IMG/VR virus record: IMGVR_UViG_3300022214_000022 | Location: 1-20,908 of that record | Direction: 5' to 3' (one strand) | DNA from: a virus | DNA length: 20,908 nucleotides | Shown: positions 1 through 6,402 of the stretch, one piece after another | Layout of the letters: the number at the start of each line of letters is the position of its first letter | Position numbering within the stretch: the stretch's first letter is position 1 | The notes under the pieces: generated by a model | Told to the model about the DNA's origin: nothing | Database searches by the model: none | Seen by the model: only the letters and a program-made list of their open reading frames with translations | Made by a program: the position numbers and the translations under genes

Positions 1-368
1 TTGATGGTGGCGTTGCTGGTCGCGGTGGTTGTTGCTGATGCCTGCCGGGCGGGGATCGCGTCCGCGATGTCGGTGACCGACCCGAGCGTCCAGTACGCGT
101 CGGTGGAGCCGTCGAAGTCGCCTGCGCCGGTGCTTGCGTCGTCCCCGTAGGTGAGGAGGGTTGTGGCGGCGGTGGGGGTTCCCTGCGCAGTCAGCGTGTA
201 CCCGTGGCCGGTGTTGTCGAGGGTGAGGTCTGCGGTGTCGAGGCTCCACCATGCGGCCGGCCTGTCAGCCTGGATGAGGCTGGGGTACAGGCCGGTGCCT
301 TGCGCGACAACAGCGGCGCCGTTGTAGACGCCGTCACCGTAGAGGCCGTCACCGTAGAGGAGGCCCAT
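1..368 (-). CDS. Minor tail protein with LamG-like domain, cut by the left window edge
   Basis: This is the N-terminal part of a gene that runs off the window. The start ATG is at 368-366, directly after the TAG stop of the upstream gene (371-369). The frame stays open for 122 codons to base 1. The product begins with a Gly/Tyr stretch (GLLYGDGLYGDGVYNG). It then enters a segment with the layout of a LamG/concanavalin-like lectin domain: LIQADRPAAWWSLD, then a DNTGHGYTL strand, then GDFDGSTDAYW. Such domains are frequent in phage minor tail proteins and bind glycans or proteins; here that role is inferred. Position after the tape measure fits a tail-tip or fibre protein. Most of the protein is missing, so total length and any catalytic domain are unknown. 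Confidence 0.75.
   Translation of the reverse strand, partial: MGLLYGDGLYGDGVYNGAAVVAQGTGLYPSLIQADRPAAWWSLDTADLTLDNTGHGYTLTAQGTPTAATTLLTYGDDASTGAGDFDGSTDAYWTLGSVTDIADAIPARQASATTTATSNATI
335..363 (-). repeat. Short tandem repeat encoding LYGDG-LYGDG
   Basis: Two adjacent copies of a 15-base unit (minus strand CTCTACGGTGACGGC, the second copy differing at its end) encode the Gly/Tyr motif at the N-terminus of the partial minor tail protein. It is probably a flexible linker. Similar YG-rich stretches occur in two other proteins of this window. Confidence 0.6.
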
Positions 369-767
369 CTAGTAGGGGCTCCCGTCCAGGCGTGCGAGCG
401 CCTCGAGGATCTCCCGGTCGCGTTTCGCCATCGCTTTCGTCAGCACACTGAACATCTCCGACAGCGAGTTGCTGCGCCCGGTTTTCGCGTACTGCCGGAT
501 CGTCGCCTGCATCTCCGCCTGGAGCTCGGCGGCGCGGGCGAGCACCTCCGCTGCGACCTGTTGCTGGGTGGCGTTCCATCCTTGCGACACCTGACCGGCT
601 TTCGCTTCCACCCCTGCGACGAGCGCGGTCTCGGCTGCGGTGCGGTCACCGGCTGGTTTGCTGGCGGCGGTGCCGTACGCAGCAACCTCCGCGCTGGAGA
701 TGGCGTTCTGGTTCTGACCCGGGTTGGGCGTGAACCACGGGCTGTCGTCGTCGAACACGTTGACCAT
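369..767 (-). CDS. Small helical phage protein downstream of the tape measure, function unknown
   Basis: This is a 132-residue protein I do not recognise. It starts at an ATG preceded by a G-rich ribosome-binding stretch (GGGGGGTG, 5 bases upstream) and ends directly before the ATG of the LamG-like tail gene. The N-terminus is acidic and polar (FDDDSPWFTPNPGQ). Residues from about 45 to 130 are rich in Ala, Glu and Gln and look strongly alpha-helical (QQQVAAEVLARAAELQAEM, then AMAKRDREILEALARL), so coiled-coil oligomerisation is likely. No signal peptide or membrane segment is visible. Its position between the tape measure and a minor tail protein suggests a tail-tip or tail-assembly role, but that rests on context only. 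Confidence 0.8.
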   Translation of the reverse strand: MVNVFDDDSPWFTPNPGQNQNAISSAEVAAYGTAASKPAGDRTAAETALVAGVEAKAGQVSQGWNATQQQVAAEVLARAAELQAEMQATIRQYAKTGRSNSLSEMFSVLTKAMAKRDREILEALARLDGSPY

Positions 768-775
768 TTCAGCAC

Positions 776-789
776 CCCCCGTTCGGGGG
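776..789. other. Small GC hairpin overlapping a ribosome binding site
   Basis: CCCCC (776-780) and GGGGG (785-789) can form a 5-bp stem with a 4-base loop (GTTC). On the minus strand the 3' arm overlaps the G-rich ribosome-binding stretch just upstream of the ATG at 767. It could modulate initiation of the 132-residue protein. There is no U-tract, so a terminator is unlikely. Confidence 0.35.
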
Positions 790-825
790 ATGTGCGTTGG
801 TTGTGGTGTTGCCGATAGTGCGGGT

Positions 826-990
826 GTGACTGATAACGCGAAGCGGTTGCTGGATGATCCGAGGGTGCGGCGTGCGCTCGAGCGGGTTGAGCGTGAGGCC
901 CGGTTCGAGCGGGCGGTCGTTCATTACGAGGAGTTGGCCGCGAGGGTTGCTGCTCAAGCGAAGCCTCCGAGGAGGTTGCCGCCGGTCTGA
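826..990 (+). CDS. Possible small plus-strand gene, 54 residues, function unknown
   Basis: This short reading frame (GTG at 826, TGA at 988-990) sits mostly in the 768-953 gap, where no convincing minus-strand gene exists. Only its last 37 bases overlap the end of the tape measure gene. The predicted product begins MTDNAKRLLDDPRVRR and continues with a charged amphipathic helix (ALERVEREARFERAVVHYEE), ending in a basic Pro-rich tail. This composition looks like a real small helical protein rather than an antisense shadow. Against it, no good ribosome binding site precedes the GTG, and it would be the only gene on this strand. An in-frame ATG at 790 is an alternative start but adds an unlikely Cys/Gly-rich leader. 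The call is tentative. Confidence 0.3.
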   Translation: MTDNAKRLLDDPRVRRALERVEREARFERAVVHYEELAARVAAQAKPPRRLPPV

Positions 991-3329
991 CGTCCGCGTT
1001 GCACGAGGACGCGGCGGACAACGTCGCCGAGTTCCTGTTCGCTGAGGACGCTGCCGTGGACGTTGACGACGATCGGGCTGCCGCCTGCGGCACCAGCCCT
1101 GCTGCTGGGGACGATGCCGCCGTTCATGCCTGGCACGAACAGTTCGGGGCCGCGTTCACCAACGATGTACGCTTGGCCGACGCGTACCGGCCCGCCTTCC
1201 GCCATGCCGCTGATGGAACCGGAGCCGTGGACTTCGGCCTGGATCACGACCTTGATCCGGCTGAGGCGTTGCTCGACGGCGCGGGCGAGCGCGTTGGCGG
1301 CGTTGCTGACCGCTTTCATGCTGTCGGACAGCCCCTCCGCGAGTGCGCCTCCGACCTTCGTGGCGGCGTCCTTGAGTGGGATCTCGAACCGTTTGAACAG
1401 GTTGATGATCCGGTCGTGGTATCCCTGTTGTGAGATGACGCCCTGGTCGAGCTTGGTTTTCAGGGCTTGCAGGTTTTCCTCGAGGTGTCTGCGTTGGAGT
1501 TCGCGCCGGTTGTCGAGTGCGGCGCGTTCCTGCGCTGCCTGCCGTTCGAGGCCGGCGCGTCGGATCTCGTAGACGGCGTCGTTGACCGCCTGCTGCGCGG
1601 CCTTGAGGGCTTCGGGGTCGCCGCCTGCCTGTGCCTCCGCGAGCTGGGCTTGCGCACCGGCTAGTGCTCGGTTGCGGCCCGCTGCCGCGCGGCGGCTTTC
1701 GAGGTTGCTGAGTTTCTTCTCGCTCTTGGTTTGGATGGTGTCGCTGAGCCGGTCGAACACGGAGAGCGCGCTGTCTGCCATGCCGTCGAAGGCGCTGGCG
1801 AGAACGCCACGGCGGCTTTCGATTGCCTGCCGTGCGGCGTCGATTGCTTCTTCGATCCTGGTGCGCATCTCGTCTTTGAGCTTGCCGCTGCCGAGCACCT
1901 CGTTGACGCCCATGACGATGCCTTCTGCCATCGGCCCGCCGAGCTCCTGCGCAAACACGCGGGAGGGGCTGCCGATGCCGAAGAACCCTTTGACCTTGTT
2001 GAGGGCGCTGCTGAGCTGCGATTTGAGTTTGCCGTACAGGGCGCTGCCGAGGTTCGACGCGCCATCGACTACGCCTTGCGCGATCGCTTTGCCGATCTCG
2101 AGCCCGATGCCGGCGACGAACGAGGCGAGCCCGATGATGGCGGCCTTCATCAGCGTGAACCACGCTTTTGCTGCGCCGACCCAGTCGAAGTTCTTGACGA
2201 ACTTGACGACCGCGTCCACGAGCTTCTTCGCGACGACACGACCTGCCTCACCCCAGTCGACGGACTTGATGAAGGTCGCCGCCCTGTTGAACGCTGCCAC
2301 TACGAGCCTGCCGACCTCACGGCCGACCGCACCCCAGTCGATGTCCTGCACCATCTTGAGCAGGGCGCCACCGATCTTGCCGCCGAGAGCCACGACCTCC
2401 CTTTTGATGGCAGCGAACGTCTTGCCCCAGTCGATCGCCTTGACCGCGTCCTGGAACGCCCGCCAGCCCCTCTCCGCGGCCGACTTGATCGTGTCCATCA
2501 CCACCCGGAACTTCGCGCCCGAACCCTCCGCATCCTGGAACTTGCCGATGAACCCGGTCAGGCCAGACACCACACGGGTGACCGCTGGCATCAACAGCGT
2601 GCCGAGGTCGGTGCCGAGGTCACGCATCTGCCCCTTCAACCGTTTCGTCTGGTTCGCCAACGACCCTGACGTGCGCTCAGCGTCCCCCTGCGCCAGCGTC
2701 GTCTGCTGCATTATCAGCGACGCACGCGCCTGCACCTTGTTCTGCTCCGTCAGCTCGTTCGCGGTCTTGGCGAGCCCCATCCGCAAGCCTTCCTGCGCAA
2801 CCGCGGCAGCGTTTATCAGCACACCGAAACGCCGCAGCGGCTCAGCCTCACCAACAAGCCCCGCACGGATCGCGACCAGCGCGTCAGCGGTCGGCACGTT
2901 GTTGAAAGACGACAGGTCGGTCGCGAGCTTCACCATCTCGATCGACAGGTCACCCGCAGCCTTCTTGTTCGCAGACAGCGGCTCGAGCAGCGCCCCCATG
3001 TCAGCGGTCTGCTGACGCAACTCATAGCGGCTGGTGCCAGTCGCCTTCGAGAACGCGTCCAGATTCTTCGTCATCGCCGGCACGTTCTTGCCGAACACGA
3101 CCTGGAACTTGCTGCGCACCTCCTCCGCGTCAGAGGCGAGGCTAACGAACCGTTTGCCCGCGACGACAGCGCCGACACCGAGGCCGACCATCGCGACAGC
3201 AGCGACCTTGCCGACCCTGGCGAGGTTATGGCCGAACCGGGTGGTGCTCGAGGACGCCTGGTTCAGCGCCCGGGACAGGCCGCGGGTGTCACCGGTGACC
3301 TCAACAACAACCCGGGGGCCGCCGGCCAC
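954..3329 (-). CDS. Tail tape measure protein
   Basis: This 791-residue protein is the length ruler and scaffold of a long phage tail. It starts at a GTG overlapping the preceding TAG stop by one base (TAGTG). The N-terminal region has a hydrophobic segment near residues 40-60 (VAAVAMVGLGVGAVVAG). Four Asp-Trp motifs begin at residues 300, 331, 358 and 382 (DWGKT, DWGAV, DWGEA, DWVGA), each followed by a helix. A second hydrophobic stretch follows near residues 390-420. A long Ala/Gln/Glu/Arg-rich coiled-coil region lies at about 500-660. Near the C-terminus, about residues 710-735, is the GGPVRVGQAYIVGERGPELF motif typical of tape measure C-termini. At about 0.15 nm per residue, the family rule, the tail would be near 120 nm. 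Position directly after the tail assembly chaperones is canonical. Confidence 0.96.
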   Translation of the reverse strand: MAGGPRVVVEVTGDTRGLSRALNQASSSTTRFGHNLARVGKVAAVAMVGLGVGAVVAGKRFVSLASDAEEVRSKFQVVFGKNVPAMTKNLDAFSKATGTSRYELRQQTADMGALLEPLSANKKAAGDLSIEMVKLATDLSSFNNVPTADALVAIRAGLVGEAEPLRRFGVLINAAAVAQEGLRMGLAKTANELTEQNKVQARASLIMQQTTLAQGDAERTSGSLANQTKRLKGQMRDLGTDLGTLLMPAVTRVVSGLTGFIGKFQDAEGSGAKFRVVMDTIKSAAERGWRAFQDAVKAIDWGKTFAAIKREVVALGGKIGGALLKMVQDIDWGAVGREVGRLVVAAFNRAATFIKSVDWGEAGRVVAKKLVDAVVKFVKNFDWVGAAKAWFTLMKAAIIGLASFVAGIGLEIGKAIAQGVVDGASNLGSALYGKLKSQLSSALNKVKGFFGIGSPSRVFAQELGGPMAEGIVMGVNEVLGSGKLKDEMRTRIEEAIDAARQAIESRRGVLASAFDGMADSALSVFDRLSDTIQTKSEKKLSNLESRRAAAGRNRALAGAQAQLAEAQAGGDPEALKAAQQAVNDAVYEIRRAGLERQAAQERAALDNRRELQRRHLEENLQALKTKLDQGVISQQGYHDRIINLFKRFEIPLKDAATKVGGALAEGLSDSMKAVSNAANALARAVEQRLSRIKVVIQAEVHGSGSISGMAEGGPVRVGQAYIVGERGPELFVPGMNGGIVPSSRAGAAGGSPIVVNVHGSVLSEQELGDVVRRVLVQRGRQTGGNLLGGFA

Positions 3330-3637
3330 TACCTACCCGCCTTCTTCTGCTTCATCTGCGGTGCCACCGCGTACTCCCAGCAGGCATCCAACTGGTACGG
3401 GGTCATCAGCGCGATGTCGGTCACCCGGACTCCGCAGTAGTCGCCGAGCCACGGCTGCCAGTAAAGAGCGGGGTCGTCTCCTGGTTCCCGGCCCCAGTGG
3501 TTTCGGAACCCTCGCCAGAAGTCGTCGGCCCACCGCTTGTTGAATCGTGCCCGCCGTTCACGCTCGGCGGGGCCGAGGGTAAATCCTCCTCGACCTCGTC
3601 CCCTACCAGCGTGATCTTCCCGATCGACGCGTCCCAC
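3329..3637 (-). CDS. Tail assembly chaperone, downstream (T-like) frame
   Basis: This reading frame overlaps the end of the upstream chaperone in the -1 frame and ends on the tape measure start, the classic position of the lambda G/T-type chaperone extension. The family binds the tape measure and recruits tail-tube subunits. The convincing part starts around GPAERERRARFNKRWADDFW and continues with Trp/Tyr-rich sequence (PALYWQPWLGDYC) to a Lys-rich end. It is usually made by -1 ribosomal frameshifting from the upstream frame. Joining at the candidate slip site at 3586-3580 would give a fusion of about 176 residues. Alternatively, a GTG at 3637 has a good GGAGG stretch 7 bases upstream and could start a free 102-residue protein. 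Confidence 0.8.
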   Translation of the reverse strand: MGRVDREDHAGRGRGRGGFTLGPAERERRARFNKRWADDFWRGFRNHWGREPGDDPALYWQPWLGDYCGVRVTDIALMTPYQLDACWEYAVAPQMKQKKAGR

Positions 3638-3858
3638 AGGTCGTCCTCCGGAATCGCGACGCCGTTGCGTTGCGCGGCGATCAGGGTGATCGCGACGATC
3701 AGGTCGTTGTTGCCGCGGTCGAACTCCTCTCCGAGCTCGCCGGCCCTGACCCCGGACACCCGTTTTATCAGGTGCAGGTCACGGTTGGTGAGCGCGTCGA
3801 TGTTGATCGGGTATTCGCCGTCCCACGGTGGAACCCCTTCGATGCGAATCAGTGGCAT
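3421..3858 (-). CDS. Tail assembly chaperone, upstream (G-like) frame
   Basis: This is a 145-residue protein located between tail-tube/joining genes and the tape measure, the standard place of the first tail assembly chaperone. It starts at ATG 3858, one base after the TGA of the upstream gp10-like gene. Residues 1-95 look folded (PLIRIEGVPPWDGEYPINID, then an acidic, helical segment). Residues from about 95 to 145 are low complexity (Ser, Thr, Gly, Asn), as if this tail is under little constraint and the alternative -1 frame is the functional ending. No sequence motif is diagnostic for this family, so the call rests mainly on gene order and on the overlapping frame. Confidence 0.8.
   Translation of the reverse strand: MPLIRIEGVPPWDGEYPINIDALTNRDLHLIKRVSGVRAGELGEEFDRGNNDLIVAITLIAAQRNGVAIPEDDLWDASIGKITLVGDEVEEDLPSAPPSVNGGHDSTSGGPTTSGEGSETTGAGNQETTPLFTGSRGSATTAESG
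3580..3590 (-). promoter_or_regulatory. Candidate -1 frameshift site in the tail chaperone overlap
   Basis: Read on the minus strand, the sequence is AGGAGG directly running into GGATTTA (heptamer at 3586-3580). In the upstream chaperone frame the codons are GAT TTA; after slipping back one base they are GGA TTT. This leads into the downstream frame just before its family-like sequence begins. The heptamer is not a perfect X XXY YYZ site, because its first three bases are GGA. The Shine-Dalgarno-like AGGAGG inside the coding sequence could stimulate slippage, as known for dnaX. No other better heptamer was found in the overlap. Confidence 0.35.
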
Positions 3859-3859
3859 C

Positions 3860-4228
3860 TCATGCCTTTCTGATGATGTCGGCGATCTCCTCGAGCGCCT
3901 TGGTCATCTCATCGATTACAGCGTCCTGTTTGTCGTCGAGCGCGGGCAGCAGGCCGCGCCGCATCATGAGCGCCCCGTAGTCACCGCGCTTGCCTGTTGT
4001 TTTCCGTCTGGACTGTTCGACCTTCACGCCTTTCGTCAACGTCTTGGTGCGGAACCCCGCGGCTGACCGTGCGTCGTACGCTGAGAAGCGGCTGGCGGCA
4101 TCCTCACGGACGATCTCCCCGACCCGTTTGAACGGTGCCTTGAGCTTCGCCTTCGTCTCCTTGTCCGCCTTGTTGATCGCACGGTTCAGCTCACGGAGCC
4201 CACGCACCCTGACCGTTGACGCAGCCAC
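3860..4228 (-). CDS. HK97 gp10-like head-tail/tail completion protein
   Basis: This 122-residue basic protein resembles the HK97 gp10 family, which acts at the head-tail joint or tail completion stage. Visible hallmarks are the opening VRVRGLRELNRAINKADKE, a helical Lys/Arg-rich stretch (KAPFKRVGEIVREDAASRFS), a segment around FRTKTLTKGVKVEQSRRK, and a helical C-terminus (DEMTKALEEIADIIRKA). I chose the GTG at 4228, four bases after the upstream TAG. The frame stays open upstream to 4342, but that extension is Arg/Ser-rich and overlaps the tail-tube gene, so it is not credible. The gene normally sits before the tail-tube gene; here it follows it. Confidence 0.8.
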   Translation of the reverse strand: MAASTVRVRGLRELNRAINKADKETKAKLKAPFKRVGEIVREDAASRFSAYDARSAAGFRTKTLTKGVKVEQSRRKTTGKRGDYGALMMRRGLLPALDDKQDAVIDEMTKALEEIADIIRKA

Positions 4229-4232
4229 CGGG

Positions 4233-4664
4233 CTACGACGTCGCTTCGACCGTGTATGACCCCGACACAGGCAGGAACGTGACGGTGACCATCGACGCCT
4301 CACCGACGGTGCCGCTGACCGGCTGCCACGTGAATGGCGCACCGACCATCGTGTACTTCGGGTTCGTGACCGACACGGTCGTCCCTGACGTCTGGAACAC
4401 CAGTGTCGCCCCGGTGCTCGACCCGAGCAGCGGCCCGATCGTGGCGTTGACAGACGAGGCGGCGAAGTCCTGGAAGAACTCGCACTCCCACTGGTCGTCG
4501 CGCAGCCCGGGCGTGTGTGTCTTCGTGACCGAGTTCATCGCGGTCGTGTCGACGTCCTCGTAGTCCTCACCGATCGTGATGGACTTGAGGTGGTCTGAGA
4601 GGTCGGTGCCTGCCACGGTAAACAGGATCGCGGACGCGCCGACTCCCTGGAGGTATTTCGCCAT
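4233..4664 (-). CDS. Major tail (tail-tube) protein
   Basis: This 143-residue protein forms the stacked rings of the tail tube. The opening AKYLQGVGASAILFTVAGTD followed by LSDHLKSITIGEDYEDVDTT is typical of small actinophage-type tail-tube proteins. The rest is beta-rich with Thr, Val and Gly (GATLVFQTSGTTVSVTNPKY). A good ribosome binding site (AAAGGGG) precedes the ATG at 4664. A separate strong site fits the high expression expected for this protein. It follows the tail terminator gene by 41 bases, one of the few real intergenic gaps in the window. Confidence 0.88.
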   Translation of the reverse strand: MAKYLQGVGASAILFTVAGTDLSDHLKSITIGEDYEDVDTTAMNSVTKTHTPGLRDDQWECEFFQDFAASSVNATIGPLLGSSTGATLVFQTSGTTVSVTNPKYTMVGAPFTWQPVSGTVGEASMVTVTFLPVSGSYTVEATS

Positions 4665-4705
4665 CTACGTGCCCCTTTCGGGTAGTGGTGTGTTGGTGGA
4701 GGAAC

Positions 4706-5125
4706 TCATGCCGCGCCCTGCGCGTACACGGTGACCGACCATTCCGCGCCGATCATCAGCCCGCCGGTCGTTTCGTTCTTCCAGCGGCGGGGGGTTGCGC
4801 CCGTCACCTGGATCGCGTCGGCGGCACCGCCGAGGGTGCCGTCCGTTTCCAGGGCGGTCTTCACGTCGGTGCCGGCGGCACCGTCGATGTACGTGTCCAG
4901 GTTGATCGATGACGACTCGCTCTCGACGAGCAGCACACGCACGACCATGTTGATCTGATCCCAGCCACGGTTGAACGCGAGGTCGTAGTCAACACCCTCC
5001 GCGTCCAGGTCGATCTCGAAGCAGGGGGCGGTCGGGTTGCTGAGCGTGTACAGGTTGACGTCCGTGAACCCGGCCGCGACAAGGTTTGCCTTCAACCCGG
5101 CGCGGATGTCAGCGAGTGACGCCAT
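4706..5125 (-). CDS. Tail terminator / minor tail completion protein
   Basis: This 139-residue protein fits the tail terminator family, which caps the tube at the head-proximal end. It opens with a helix (SLADIRAGLKANLVAAGFTD), continues with beta strands and a segment where an aligned Trp/Ile strand appears (GWDQINMVVRVLLVESESS), and ends in a strand pair (GLMIGAEWSVTVYAQG). Length (about 130-150 residues) and location between the connector and the tail-tube gene match the family. Its ATG directly follows the TAG of the connector gene (no gap), so translation is probably coupled. There is no catalytic function to expect. Confidence 0.8.
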   Translation of the reverse strand: MASLADIRAGLKANLVAAGFTDVNLYTLSNPTAPCFEIDLDAEGVDYDLAFNRGWDQINMVVRVLLVESESSSINLDTYIDGAAGTDVKTALETDGTLGGAADAIQVTGATPRRWKNETTGGLMIGAEWSVTVYAQGAA

Positions 5126-5746
5126 CTACAGGAACGGGGTGTGGCGGACGAAGGGGCCGATCAGGTTTGCGACGTCAGGGTCGGTGCGGGCGATCCGCAT
5201 GGCGGCGGTGGAGTCCGCGCCGAACGACACGATCCCGAACGGCGCCTCCCGCGCACGCTTGAACAGCTTGCCGGCGAGCACGCTGGTGGCGGTCGCGATC
5301 TCGTCGGGGATGGCGGGCCACCCGAACTTGCCGGTCACCTGCACGCTGCGTTCCACGTCGACGGGGAAGTACTTGCGGGCGAGTTTGCGCACGAGGATGC
5401 TTTCGTATGGGCGCACCGGCGTCTCCGCCGCAGCGTTCAGCGGCTCGAGCACGCAGTCGGTGTTCACCACCCATGTCTCCTCGAACGTGCCGTCACCGTC
5501 CTGGTCGACCTTGAGGCTGGTGAGGGTTATCAGGTCGTCGATCATCACGCGCCGCCACGAGTCGGGGGTGTAGGTGCGAACGCTCGTTGCTGCCGCGTCC
5601 GCCCAGAAGCGGCGTCCGCACGCCTGGTCGATGGTGCGGCTGCTGCTGTTGATGACAGCGTCGATGTCGGCGTCGAACGTGGTGCCGGTGATCGACAGGG
5701 TCGCCTTGAGGGCGGCGGCGGTTACGTATCCGTTGGTGACAGCCAT
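5126..5746 (-). CDS. Head-tail connector (adaptor) protein, gp6/gp15-like
   Basis: This 206-residue protein resembles the helical adaptor that binds the portal ring and starts the neck. The N-terminal segment is diagnostic: TAAALKATLSITGTTFDADI, then DAVINSSSRTIDQACGRRFW, matching the usual pattern of a four-helix adaptor with a conserved CGRRF motif. A beta-hairpin region follows (VRTYTPDSWRRVMIDDLITL), then more helices (EIATATSVLAGKLFKRARE), and a C-terminal tail. Its ATG overlaps the TGA of the preceding gene by one base (TGATG). In most siphoviruses this gene follows the capsid gene directly; here a roughly 9-kb sugar and fibre block lies between them. Confidence 0.88.
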   Translation of the reverse strand: MAVTNGYVTAAALKATLSITGTTFDADIDAVINSSSRTIDQACGRRFWADAAATSVRTYTPDSWRRVMIDDLITLTSLKVDQDGDGTFEETWVVNTDCVLEPLNAAAETPVRPYESILVRKLARKYFPVDVERSVQVTGKFGWPAIPDEIATATSVLAGKLFKRAREAPFGIVSFGADSTAAMRIARTDPDVANLIGPFVRHTPFL

Positions 5747-6402
5747 CAGGGGCCACTCATGTCAGGGAGGACGGTGAGGGTGGTACGGAGCAACGTGACG
5801 GTTGCTGTTGCCGCTGTCACGCCTTCCAGCTCGAGCTGGTACTGGCCGTCCGTGAGCGCCGTGGTTTGCGCGCTCGTGAGGTCGACGCTGATAGCGTCCT
5901 CACCGACAACGGACGCTGATACCTCAAGTGTTCCCTGCACACGCCAGGTGACGGTGAGGCCGGTGAGGTCGGGGGCGTCCATCACGCTCAACTGGTAGAT
6001 GAGCGCGCGCCCGTCGGCGCTGAGGTAGCCGTCGCCCTGGTAGATGGTGGTGGTGCCGTCCGCTCCGACGGGGACGGGGACGGGGAGGCTGGCGGGTGCG
6101 TGCTCGACAACCTCGAGGTCGAACTCGGGGGTGTCCTGCGTGAGCCCGGATGTGGTGACCGTCCACCAGCCCTTGTAGGTGCCGACGGTGTCGACGTCGC
6201 CTGCGGCCCATGCGTACTGCACGATGCCGGCTGCTGGTGTGACGACGGTGGCGGACGCGCCCGTGATCTTCAGTGCTGCGCTCAGGCTGTTGCGCATGCT
6301 GAGCGTGACGGTGCTGCCGGTGAGGTCGACGGCCGTTCCTCCCGAGGTGATGGTGTCGCTGAGAACCGGCAGTCTGTTGTCTTTCCAGATGGTGAGGGTC
6401 AT
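5746..6402 (-). CDS. Tail baseplate upper-protein-like, two Ig-like domains
   Basis: This 218-residue beta-rich protein starts TLTIWKDNRLPVLSDTITS and continues VDLTGSTVTLSMRN, a layout like the N-terminal domain of lactococcal BppU-type baseplate proteins. It appears to contain two related beta-sandwich halves, about residues 8-100 and 115-214. Both run from an opening strand to a closing strand pair of the type GTYKGWWTVTTSG or GQYQLELEGV. It has no transmembrane segment or catalytic motif. The ATG at 6402 overlaps the stop of the large adhesin gene (ATGA) and is preceded by GGAGAA. That coupling suggests the two act together at the tail tip, the small protein perhaps as a hub that holds the adhesin. 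This partner role is inferred. Confidence 0.7.
   Translation of the reverse strand: MTLTIWKDNRLPVLSDTITSGGTAVDLTGSTVTLSMRNSLSAALKITGASATVVTPAAGIVQYAWAAGDVDTVGTYKGWWTVTTSGLTQDTPEFDLEVVEHAPASLPVPVPVGADGTTTIYQGDGYLSADGRALIYQLSVMDAPDLTGLTVTWRVQGTLEVSASVVGEDAISVDLTSAQTTALTDGQYQLELEGVTAATATVTLLRTTLTVLPDMSGP

Noticed and set aside
898-914. GCCCG/CGGGC inverted repeat downstream of the tape measure stop
   Set aside because: Only a 5-bp stem with no U-tract, well within chance for DNA of this GC content.
769-957. Minus-strand 62-codon frame between the tape measure and the 132-residue gene
   Set aside because: The product (rich in Pro, Asn, Thr and His) shows no helix or strand pattern, and it starts inside the tape measure stop region without a ribosome binding site.
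1156-2163. Minus-strand 335-codon frame inside the tape measure gene
   Set aside because: The product is dominated by Arg, Gln, Pro and Gly with no recognisable fold, and it overlaps the tape measure in another frame of the same strand.
1582-3015. Long plus-strand open frame of 477 codons opposite the tape measure gene
   Set aside because: It is antisense to a well-supported tape measure gene. The product is rich in Ser, Ala, Pro and Arg without domain-like pattern, as expected for a shadow frame in GC-rich DNA.
4229-4342. Upstream extension of the gp10-like protein
   Set aside because: It overlaps the tail-tube gene and reads as Arg/Ser-rich shadow sequence; the family-like part begins after the GTG at 4228.
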